Origin: Gemmataceae bacterium
GTDB taxonomy: Bacteria > Planctomycetota > Planctomycetia > Gemmatales > Gemmataceae
Direction of reading: 5' to 3'
NCBI GenBank assembly: GCA_020847555.1
Contig: JADLBT010000396.1
Span: 1-23,316 of the forward strand
DNA length: 23,316 nt
The number at the start of each line of letters is the position of its first letter. Within the stretch, counting starts at the first letter, position 1. The notes below the pieces were generated by a model. The model saw nothing but the letters and a program-made list of their open reading frames with translations. It was not told the DNA's origin and searched no databases. Below are positions 1-6,970 of the stretch, in pieces. Both the position numbers and the translations under genes were made by a program.

Positions 1-24
1 CCCCCCACGCCTTATGTAAAACCA

Positions 25-3000
25 TCAGGTCAACTGGTATTCCGGCGAACAAATCAGGATGGCCAGCAGCCGCGTCAAGCGGGCGTTGGCCGGGCCGCGC
101 TGCGCTTCCCACTGATCGGGCGGCGGCAGCGGCTTGAGGAACTCGATCAGCGCCTGCCGCTTGGACTCGGACGGCAACACCGTCATGCAGCAGCGAACCA
201 GGTGGTCCACCACCTCGGCATGGCTCTGGAACTTCTTGCCGGCCAGCAGCGTGCCGACGATATCTACCCCGGACTGGCCTCCGCGCGGCACGGTTTCCAG
301 GATGTCCGCCAGCGCATTGTAGCGGATGAACACGCGCGTGGAGTTGATCCAGGTACGGCCGGCCGGCCAGCCGAAGACGCTGGGCGGTTCCAGCAGGTAC
401 TGCCCCATGTTGTTGGACGTCGTAAGCAGGTAGGAGAGGTTCGCATCCTTGAGGCCCAGGTCGCGGTGCAGGCCGACCAGCAGCTGGACCGGCCCCTTGA
501 TCTGCGTCCCCATCGACTTGTCGCTGTAGAACTCCTCGGAGGCGAACAGGTTCTCCAGCAGCGGCGCCAACTCGTAGTTGTTGGCCTTCAGCACGTTCGC
601 CAGCGCCTCGATGGTGTCAAGCGAGGGTTCGTCGTGGGCGAAGAAGACGAACAGTTGCCGGGCGATGAACTTGGGCGGATAGGGCGTCTCGAGGATCAGG
701 TTCGCGAAGTCGTCGCCGCACCACGGGCCGGTCTTGCCGAAGATCGTCTTGGGTTCCGAATCGTGGCGAGTTTCGATGAAGCGGAACTGCCCGGTCCAGG
801 GATCGTAGGTGTACCCGGTCAGGGCACGGGCGCCCTGGCGGATGTCGATCTCGGTGTAGCCCTGATCACGGCCCATGCTGAACAATTCCATGATCTCGCG
901 GGCCAGGTTCTCGTTGGCGCGGCCCTTGACATTGGTGTCATTGTTCAGGTAGTTGAGCATGGCGGCATCGTGCGTGATGCCGTGCAGCAGCGTGGCGAAG
1001 TTGCCGGCCGCGTTGTCGCGGAACAGCTGATTTTGCAGATACATGAAGTGGCTGTTGACGGCGGTGCTGTACTGGGTGGCGAAGTGGCCGTGCCAGAACA
1101 GCGTCAGCTTCTCCTCCAGCGGCCGGGGCGATTCGATCATCCGCCGCAGCCACCACTCGCGCAGAGCCTGGATTTGCCTGGCCTCCTTCTGCTGGCGGCG
1201 GTTATCGAGCTGATTTCGGATGTTGCCCGACAGGCTCTTTTCGTAATCCTGGGGCCGCTCCCGCGGGGTGGAGGCAAACGGCAGGTCGAACGGGATATCC
1301 TTGTAATGGACCAGATGCTGGACCGCGCCGTGCAGGCCCATGGCGTGCAGACGGGCGACTTCCTCGGGGGTGCCGCCGAAGCCGGCGCGGACGAGCAGGT
1401 GGCGGGCTCTGGCGTAGTTCCAGGCGGATTCCGGCAGCAACTTGAGGCCACCCTCAGCCGCAGCCTTGGCCACCACCACCTTCGCAAGCGCCGCCTTGTT
1501 CTGGACCTGGTACTGCTGGAGCTTGGTTTCCTCGGCCTTCTTCTCGTCGCGGGCACGATCGCGTGCCGCCTTGGTGGCCGTGACCTTGGCCTCGGCAGCG
1601 CGCCAGGCGGCTTCCCTCGTCTTGACGAGTTTTTCCGCCGTCTTCTTGTCCTTGGCCGGCGCCTTTTGCAGGGCCGCCTGCGCGGCTGCCAGAGCGGAGG
1701 CCGTCTCCGTGGCCGCGGCCCGGGCGTTCTTGTAAGCCAGCGAAGCCTTGTTCAGAGCGGCCACCTTCGGCTGCAGAAACTTGTCAGTGGCGAGCTGCTG
1801 GCTCTTCACCAGTTCCGTGTAAGCGGCATTCAGCTCCCGGTAGTGCTGCTGGCGCAACGACCGCTCCAGGGCCTGCCGCGTGGCGGTCCTGGCTATCACC
1901 ACCTTGTCCGCGGCGACCCTGGCCGCCTCGGCCTTGTCGGCAGCGCCCTTGGCTTCGGTGGCTTCGCGAGCCGTGGCAGCCTCGTCCTTCTTGAGTTGAG
2001 TCTCGTTGTCGGCGAGCGCCTTGGCGAGGGTCGCCTTCTCTGCCGTCAGAGCTTTTTCCGCGCCCCTGGAGGCGAGCGCCTTGACGGCCGTCTGCAAGGC
2101 CGCCACCTGCACCTGAGTCGCTCGTTCGGCCTGCTCGGTTTTGTCGGCGCAGACCTTTTCCGCCGCCAGACGCGTTTTTTCCGCCCGCGCGACCAGTTCC
2201 TGAGCGAACTTGGCTGCCTTGCGGGCAGCAATCTTGGCGATGGACTTGTCTACCTTTTCCAGGGCCGCCTGGGCATTCTTGGCTGCGGTCTTGACCGCGT
2301 TGGTTTTTGTCTGGAGGTCACTCTTGACCCTGTTCAGGATAGCCGTGGTATCCCGGACCGTCTGGTCCGCCGCGACCAGGTCAGCAGTGACCTTCTGGAG
2401 GACTGCGCTGCCCTGGGCGGTCTTGAGCGCGGGGATGTGCTTGACCACGGCCTGCAGGGCGGCCGTGTAGTTCTTGGTCGCTTTTTCCACATCCTTCAGT
2501 CGTTGCGGCTGGTCCTTGGTGGCTTTCTCCAGGGCGGCCGTGGCTTCCCGGATCGCCTTGTCGGCGGCGGCCAGTTCCGTCACTGCCTTGCGAATCGAGG
2601 CAGCGTTGGCGGTCGTTTTGTCGGCGGTCGCCTTGGTGAACGCCGCTTTCTCGAACGCGAGCTTGGCGAGCCGAACCTTTTCCTCCAGGTTATTTTCCGC
2701 CTCGCGCACCATGGCCTTGACTGAACCGGCCAGTTTTCCAGCAGCCGGCACGGCCCGGGCATAGCGTTCCTCGGCGGCCTTGGCAGCCGCTTCGCGTTGC
2801 GGCAGCAACTTCTCGGCAGCCTCCAGTTCCGCCTGCCGTCTCTCGGCTAGCTCCAGGGCCAGTTCGTATCTTTCCAGGGCGGCCTCTTTCTCCTTGGGTC
2901 CCGCCTTGTCATACTGGTCCTTGCTGGTGGCAGCCTGCGCCTTGGTCACCCTGGCGTTCCAGGCCGCGGAATTGAACTGGTTGGTGTCAAGGTTGTTCCT

Positions 3001-3177
3001 GGCCGACTGCAGGGCATTCCTGGCCGCGGTGACCGCTTTGTCGGCCGTCATCAGGTCGGCCGCCGCCTTCTGGGTGGTTTTGAGGGTGTCCTGGCCCTGA
3101 GCCGAAGCCACCTCCGCACGCAGCGACCAGGCCAGCAACGTCCCGGTCAGCAAAATAGGAATCACTCGCAGCCTCAT
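25..3177 (-). CDS. Exported coiled-coil / DUF1800 fusion protein (paralog A)
   Basis: The 1050-residue product starts at the ATG at 3177, which has a strong GGAGGAGG Shine-Dalgarno just upstream (about 3183-3190). The longer in-frame start at 3288 would put an Arg-rich stretch before the signal peptide. Residues 1-27 look like a Sec signal peptide (basic MRLR, then a hydrophobic core, then ASA-Q). Residues about 30-575 are Ala/Lys/Glu/Thr-rich and almost free of Pro and Gly, as expected for a long helical coiled coil. Degenerate repeats of the type ADKAxxxAxxAL recur near 45, 205 and 270. Residues about 583-1050 are a DUF1800 domain, with the hallmark FWHGHF (about 694-699), NENLAREIMELF (755-766), GYTExDI and ARALTGY (783-789) motifs, and GRTWINSTR near 940. 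DUF1800 has no established biochemical function. The paralog at 15545-17980 has the same architecture. No DUF1501 partner is visible, although one could lie beyond position 1. The coding call is firm; the function is unknown. Confidence 0.93.
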   Translation of the reverse strand: MRLRVIPILLTGTLLAWSLRAEVASAQGQDTLKTTQKAAADLMTADKAVTAARNALQSARNNLDTNQFNSAAWNARVTKAQAATSKDQYDKAGPKEKEAALERYELALELAERRQAELEAAEKLLPQREAAAKAAEERYARAVPAAGKLAGSVKAMVREAENNLEEKVRLAKLAFEKAAFTKATADKTTANAASIRKAVTELAAADKAIREATAALEKATKDQPQRLKDVEKATKNYTAALQAVVKHIPALKTAQGSAVLQKVTADLVAADQTVRDTTAILNRVKSDLQTKTNAVKTAAKNAQAALEKVDKSIAKIAARKAAKFAQELVARAEKTRLAAEKVCADKTEQAERATQVQVAALQTAVKALASRGAEKALTAEKATLAKALADNETQLKKDEAATAREATEAKGAADKAEAARVAADKVVIARTATRQALERSLRQQHYRELNAAYTELVKSQQLATDKFLQPKVAALNKASLAYKNARAAATETASALAAAQAALQKAPAKDKKTAEKLVKTREAAWRAAEAKVTATKAARDRARDEKKAEETKLQQYQVQNKAALAKVVVAKAAAEGGLKLLPESAWNYARARHLLVRAGFGGTPEEVARLHAMGLHGAVQHLVHYKDIPFDLPFASTPRERPQDYEKSLSGNIRNQLDNRRQQKEARQIQALREWWLRRMIESPRPLEEKLTLFWHGHFATQYSTAVNSHFMYLQNQLFRDNAAGNFATLLHGITHDAAMLNYLNNDTNVKGRANENLAREIMELFSMGRDQGYTEIDIRQGARALTGYTYDPWTGQFRFIETRHDSEPKTIFGKTGPWCGDDFANLILETPYPPKFIARQLFVFFAHDEPSLDTIEALANVLKANNYELAPLLENLFASEEFYSDKSMGTQIKGPVQLLVGLHRDLGLKDANLSYLLTTSNNMGQYLLEPPSVFGWPAGRTWINSTRVFIRYNALADILETVPRGGQSGVDIVGTLLAGKKFQSHAEVVDHLVRCCMTVLPSESKRQALIEFLKPLPPPDQWEAQRGPANARLTRLLAILICSPEYQLT

Positions 3178-3504
3178 GGCGAACCTCCTCCAAACGACTC
3201 GGGGTGAGTGCAACTCATCGTGCGGCTTCCACGCCGGCCCGGTTCCCGCTGGAGCAGGCAACCGGCGCCGGCGACGCATCCTCAACAACGGGAAACGTTC
3301 CCTGCCTTGCGTCGGCGAGTCATACCACGCATCAACAACCGTTCCGTAGTGCTCGTTTGCTCACGCCCGCTGTCAGCGGCCGTCACCGAGGAACAGACGT
3401 CGGCGTGAGGTACAGACTCTCCGTTTCACTCAGGCCACGAACAGGTGGGTTGTCGGTTCGGTTACTCGGCAAGCAGCCGAGCAGGCGGATCCACGTTTGC
3501 GGGT

Positions 3505-3524
3505 CCAGGATCTCGTGATCCTGG
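3505..3524. other. Perfect 8-bp hairpin in the leader of paralog A
   Basis: CCAGGATC at 3505-3512 and GATCCTGG at 3517-3524 are exact inverted repeats around a 4-base TCGT loop. There is no T-tract directly after it on the minus strand, so it does not look like a classical terminator. It lies between the candidate promoter (3656-3683) and the start at 3177, so it could be a leader structure or a protein-binding palindrome. The role is unproven. Confidence 0.45.
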
Positions 3525-3655
3525 TGGGTAGGTAGGTAATTTCGGGGCCAGTTCAAGGGCGATCACAGCAGGACAGCCCTGGCTGCGTTGGGCCATTCCT
3601 CGCGGTCTCAGCAGGCGACCACCCGTGCGCAGCGTTTACACATTAAAGTGAATTG

Positions 3656-3683
3656 ATTTTATTCCGTTTTTGCCGAAATGCAA
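3656..3683 (-). promoter_or_regulatory. Candidate sigma70-type promoter for paralog A
   Basis: Read on the minus strand, TTGCAT (3683-3678) is followed after 16 bases by TAAAAT (3661-3656), a 5/6 match to the -10 consensus. The stretch is the most AT-rich part of the intergenic region. The -35 match is poor (3/6) and the start codon is about 470 bases away, so the assignment is tentative. Confidence 0.3.
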
Positions 3684-3913
3684 GTAGTCGTTTTTTTTTT
3701 CCCAACCAGTGATGTTTGCCGAAGCATTCCTGAAGTCTTCAACAGTCACGGCGGAAAGGCTTTTCGACACTTCCCGGCGCGTCTGCGCGGCCACGTGCAG
3801 GCCGCCGCGGAGGCGAACGCTCTGGTAAAGGCTGCCCGGGCTGCGCACGCGGCGCAGCGGTGTGTGCAGCTCGGATAACCTCTACCGGAGCGTGTATGAG
3901 AAACCAATAGCGC

Positions 3914-4345
3914 CTATTTCGCGGATCGGTGTGCCTTGTGACAGGTCGCGCAGGAAGCGGCGATCGTCTTGAAGGCGGCCCTGGCAGCCTCCACGTCCTT
4001 CTTCTGGGCTGCCGCCACGACGGCGGCGCTGCCGTCGCGAAGAGCCTTGGTAGCCTTGGCCCAGGTCGCATCCGGGCACCGGCCGTCATCCATCAGCACA
4101 TAGCTCATCTCATTCAGACACGAAGCCTGGCAGGCGATCGTGTCCCAGGCCTTGTCGCTGGCCGGAGCCTCCTTGAGCGCTTTCCCCAGGCCAGCGCAGT
4201 TGGGCAGGTTGATACCCCGCATCAGGTAGTTGGTGCCGGCTGGCCGCTTTTTCCCCTTGGTGATCTGACCTGGCGCCGTCCCCCAGAAGACGAGGCTAAC
4301 GGCGATTGCCGCCAGCACTGCCCACAGCGTGGTGGTTCTGCCCAT
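3914..4345 (-). CDS. Small exported cytochrome c, class II (c'-like)
   Basis: The 143-residue product starts at the ATG at 4345, preceded by GGAGGG at a normal distance. Residues 1-27 form a signal peptide (hydrophobic stretch LWAVLAAIAVSLVF). One covalent haem site, CATCH, is at 132-136, within ten residues of the C-terminus. That placement is typical of class II cytochromes c (four-helix bundle, cytochrome c' or c-556 type), where the N-terminal helix supplies the other axial ligand; M42 is a possible candidate. Four further cysteines (C50, C72, C76, C90) are unusual and may form disulfides. The protein should act in the periplasm in electron transfer or ligand binding. It lies 131 bases downstream of the glycosidase-like gene on the same strand, possibly co-transcribed. 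The haem motif is seen directly; the class is inferred from its position. Confidence 0.85.
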   Translation of the reverse strand: MGRTTTLWAVLAAIAVSLVFWGTAPGQITKGKKRPAGTNYLMRGINLPNCAGLGKALKEAPASDKAWDTIACQASCLNEMSYVLMDDGRCPDATWAKATKALRDGSAAVVAAAQKKDVEAARAAFKTIAASCATCHKAHRSAK

Positions 4346-4435
4346 CGGATTTCCCTCCGCAACTCGAGTAGCGTGACACAAAAGGACGCCGTTCCTGCCT
4401 CTGTGCAGCAGACGGCGAAACACTCCCCGGATCGT

Positions 4436-4454
4436 CGAAGCGCTTGCGCTTTCG
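4436..4454 (-). terminator. Weak hairpin between glycosidase-like gene and cytochrome gene
   Basis: AAGCGC (4438-4443) and GCGCTT (4446-4451) are exact inverted repeats with a 2-base centre. An outer CG pair closes around a single bulged base. It lies 23 bases past the stop of the upstream gene, so it could cause partial termination before the cytochrome gene. No T-tract follows it, and the very short loop makes it weak. Confidence 0.25.
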
Positions 4455-4476
4455 GCAGCCGGCTTCCTGACCTCGT

Positions 4477-6780
4477 TCAGCGCGCCCCAGGCAGGTTGGT
4501 CTTCAGGTACTCGCAGTTGAGCACCTTCTCGACCAGGTCGAGCGGCACATAGTAGTAGTGGTTCGACGCCTCGAAGCCGATGCGCGAGTCGGTCCGGGCG
4601 AGCGCGAACAACTCCCGGGCCAACCCGATCTCCTCGTCCAGCAGACTGAGTATTCGCTGCCGCGCCTTCGTCCGCTCCGCCGCGGATCGCCGGCTGTCCA
4701 GGAGGACGTCGCGCGCCTGGACAAAGCGGGTCTGGTTGGCCGACGAGGCAAAGTGGAGCCGGGCCGCCTGGGCCAGCCGCAGGTCCGCCCGCGCCGCCGC
4801 ACGCTGCGCGGCGGGCGCCAGCTCGACTGCCCGTTGCAGGGATTCGAGACCCTGGCCCCACCCGGCGGCGACCTTCTCCAGCTGGGCGGCGAACACGTCG
4901 GCGGGGTAGGGACCGCGCCAGCCCTGCAGGTCATCGTGCGGGAAGCCGACCATGCTGGCCCGGTAGCCGGTCGGCCGGGCGTGCAGCAGGTTCGCCGGAC
5001 CCAGCTGTTGCGGACCCAGGTATACCACCGTGCCGTGATGCGGGAACTCGGCGAAGCCGCGACTCAGCGCGGTCCAGGCCTTGCGGGCGTGCGACGCGCC
5101 GGGACCGTACAGCTCGCGGGCCAGTTCGTCGAGCACCTGTTCGGGCCGTACCCCGGGCTGCTCGGCGAAGCGGCGGGCGACACGCAGGTTCGGCGACGGA
5201 TAACCGCCCAGCGTCCAGGAGAGCATGACGCCATCGATCTTCGCCTTCGCCAGCCGGGCGAAGTGCTCGGCCACCAGGTCCAGGACCGGCAGGTACGGCA
5301 CGGCGGACAACTCCCAGGAGTTGTTGATCGCCACCTTGGCCACCGTCTTCAGGCCGGCCGCCCGGGCCAGAGCCCAGTGCCGCTCGGCTCGCGGTCCCGG
5401 GCCGGCGACCGACAGGCAGTACTCGCCCACCCGGGTTCGCACGCCGCCGCGCTGCAGCGGCATGGCCCACTCGCTGACGGACATCAGCCAGCTGTCCTTT
5501 GGCAGCCGCGCGATGATCCCCGGCGCCTCGCCGTGGTTGTGCCAGCCCCAGTCCCAGACCAGCACTCGCGCCGCGGGATTGCCGCGGCGCACGCCGGCGG
5601 CGATGACCGCGTTGACCTCGGCAATGATCTCGTCGGCGCTGCGCCGCCGGCAGCGCGGGCAGGCCCGGTGCTTACCGTGCGAGGCACAACTGGTCAGGTT
5701 CTCGGAGCCGGAGATGGTGAACACGCCGCCCAGGTCCGGCACGCGGGAGAAGACGTGTGCCAGCGCATCTTCCAGCCACTGCCGGACACGCCCGTCACTG
5801 GTACACAGGGTACGATAATCCCCCTCGGCCACGCCGGCCAGATCCTGGCGGCCAGCGAAGAAGGCGGCCGGCATGGCGCGGGGTTCGTTGATATAGAGGT
5901 AGACGGCAATGCCGTGGCGGCGCGCTCGCGCCGTGAGGCGGCGCAGGTTCTCCAGCCGCTGTTCGTGGCCGGCGCCGAACTCGGGGAAGTGCTTGCCGCC
6001 CGGGGCCAGCTGACGGAGCACCACATGCAGCCACACGCCGTTGACGCCGTTGGCCGCCAGCCGGGCCAGCAAGCCCTCGGGGTAGGGGTCGAGGGTCTGC
6101 TCGGCCAGCGGGTCGCCATAGGTTCCGAAGTAGGAGTAGAGGAAGCGCAACCCCAGGTGCTTGCCGCCGGCGCGGGCCGGGACCGGTGGGCCGGCGCCCG
6201 GCTCGAGGCGGCTGAGGTCGGCCACGAACTGGAAGGCCGGTTCGCCAGGCCCGCTCAGGGCGTCGCCGAAGCGGGTCGCCACGATGCGGCGGATCTCGGC
6301 CTGGCGCCGCCGCGTCTTCTCGTCCGGCTCGACGTATCGCACCGGCTCGCAGCGCGGCTTGGCGGAGCCAAGCTTGACGAAGAGGAAGTCGTCCTCGCGC
6401 AGGGCGACGGCGAATTCGGCGGCGCTCATGTCGAGCAGGGGCAGCAACTGCTCGTAGGGGAGCAGGTGCCAGTTCCGCCGCACCAGGGTGATGTAGCCGC
6501 GGCGGCGCCACTCCGGCTGCACCTTGCCCGCTGGTGGCAGGCCCATCGCCGCCGCCAGGACGCGGACCTTTGCCTCCGAGGTGCCCAGCACCCGGGCCAG
6601 CAAGGCGGGCTCGACCAGCTGCCAGTTCCGCCAGACCACGGCGTGCAGGCGGTCGGGGAAATGGGGGAGCGCGACCGGCGGCGGCTGCGACCCCACGGGA
6701 AGCGGTTCCCCGGCAGGTGCGGCCGCCGCCAGGCACAGCAATGTGGCCGCGGCCAGCAATGACCATCGCGAGGTCGTCAT
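4477..6780 (-). CDS. Secreted TIM-barrel glycosidase-like protein
   Basis: The 767-residue product is read from the ATG at 6780, which directly precedes a clear signal peptide (MTTSRWSLLAAATLLCLA, then AAAPAGE). The open frame continues upstream to 7080 but that part lacks signal-peptide character. Residues 45-83 and 97-135 look like two copies of a helix-turn-helix-sized unit (shared RNWxLxP, then LxxxL, then SxA). Residues about 210-540 resemble a (beta/alpha)8 barrel of the GH20/alpha-glucuronidase-like type: YFGTYG near 217, NGVNGVWLHV near 245, IAVYLYINEP at 291-300, FTISGSENLTSC at 354-365, VLVWDWGWHNHG at 407-417 and INNSWE at 485-490. E299 and E360 are plausible acidic catalytic residues. 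C365, C374 and C377 form a possible metal-binding cluster. Residues 540-767 are mainly helical. The substrate is unknown, and the glycosidase assignment rests on motif resemblance alone. Confidence 0.85.
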   Translation of the reverse strand: MTTSRWSLLAAATLLCLAAAAPAGEPLPVGSQPPPVALPHFPDRLHAVVWRNWQLVEPALLARVLGTSEAKVRVLAAAMGLPPAGKVQPEWRRRGYITLVRRNWHLLPYEQLLPLLDMSAAEFAVALREDDFLFVKLGSAKPRCEPVRYVEPDEKTRRRQAEIRRIVATRFGDALSGPGEPAFQFVADLSRLEPGAGPPVPARAGGKHLGLRFLYSYFGTYGDPLAEQTLDPYPEGLLARLAANGVNGVWLHVVLRQLAPGGKHFPEFGAGHEQRLENLRRLTARARRHGIAVYLYINEPRAMPAAFFAGRQDLAGVAEGDYRTLCTSDGRVRQWLEDALAHVFSRVPDLGGVFTISGSENLTSCASHGKHRACPRCRRRSADEIIAEVNAVIAAGVRRGNPAARVLVWDWGWHNHGEAPGIIARLPKDSWLMSVSEWAMPLQRGGVRTRVGEYCLSVAGPGPRAERHWALARAAGLKTVAKVAINNSWELSAVPYLPVLDLVAEHFARLAKAKIDGVMLSWTLGGYPSPNLRVARRFAEQPGVRPEQVLDELARELYGPGASHARKAWTALSRGFAEFPHHGTVVYLGPQQLGPANLLHARPTGYRASMVGFPHDDLQGWRGPYPADVFAAQLEKVAAGWGQGLESLQRAVELAPAAQRAAARADLRLAQAARLHFASSANQTRFVQARDVLLDSRRSAAERTKARQRILSLLDEEIGLARELFALARTDSRIGFEASNHYYYVPLDLVEKVLNCEYLKTNLPGAR

Positions 6781-6830
6781 GAGCAGGCACTCCGCGCTGT
6801 CGATCAGGGCGGCTCTGCAAGAGCGGTGGC

Positions 6831-6859
6831 AGTCTACTGGCAGGAGCCCGGGAAGACAA
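6831..6859 (-). promoter_or_regulatory. Candidate promoter for glycosidase-like gene
   Basis: On the minus strand TTGTCT (6859-6854) and TAGACT (6836-6831) are separated by exactly 17 bases. The predicted transcript start is about 45 bases before the ATG at 6780. Each hexamer matches the sigma70 consensus at 4 of 6 positions. The same TTGnC-N17-TAGA pattern recurs at 15245-15273 and 18096-18124. Confidence 0.4.
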
Positions 6860-6916
6860 TAAACTGAACCAGGTTTCTCGTCTTCTACCGCAGCGTCCCG
6901 AACCTTCTTCGTGCCG

Positions 6917-6955
6917 CTGGCGGCCCGGCGAGTGGTCGCTCGCCAGGCCCGCCAG
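6917..6955 (-). repeat. Palindromic intergenic repeat, copy 1 (hairpin next to an RBS)
   Basis: An outer 7-bp stem (6917-6923 with 6949-6955) encloses an inner GGCGAG/CTCGCC stem (6927-6932 with 6939-6944) and a 6-base loop. Read on the minus strand, the 25-base core 6948-6924 matches 22 of 25 bases of the core at 18012-18036, and all three differences keep base pairing or fall in the loop. On the plus strand the hairpin ends three bases before the Shine-Dalgarno (6958-6963) of the FG-GAP gene, so it may also affect that gene's translation (inference). Confidence 0.6.
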
Positions 6956-6970
6956 CTGGAGGGCACTCCG

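Larger units (their letters stand above)
3178..3913. other. Long noncoding region upstream of paralog A
   Basis: About 735 bases with no convincing gene. The short open frames on both strands lack a ribosome-binding site and any recognisable family. The region is AT-richer between 3640 and 3720, with a T10 run at 3691-3700. It holds a candidate minus-strand promoter and a perfect 8-bp hairpin, both listed separately. If that promoter is used, the paralog A mRNA would carry a leader of roughly 470 bases. Confidence 0.6.

Noticed and set aside
202..2724. 840-codon open frame antisense to paralog A
   Set aside because: It mirrors the Ala/Lys-rich gene, has no ribosome-binding site, no signal or domain, and skewed Leu/Gly/Arg composition typical of the antisense of GC-rich genes.
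3691..3700. T10 run as a possible terminator tail
   Set aside because: No GC-rich stem precedes it on the plus strand, and no plus-strand gene ends there.
3636..3848. Possible 70-codon gene on the minus strand in the long noncoding region
   Set aside because: It has a locally different composition but no ribosome-binding site or family match, and its end overlaps the candidate promoter.
4558..6762. 734-codon open frame antisense to the glycosidase-like gene
   Set aside because: Low-complexity antisense product with no recognisable motif; the minus-strand gene has a signal peptide and family-like motifs.
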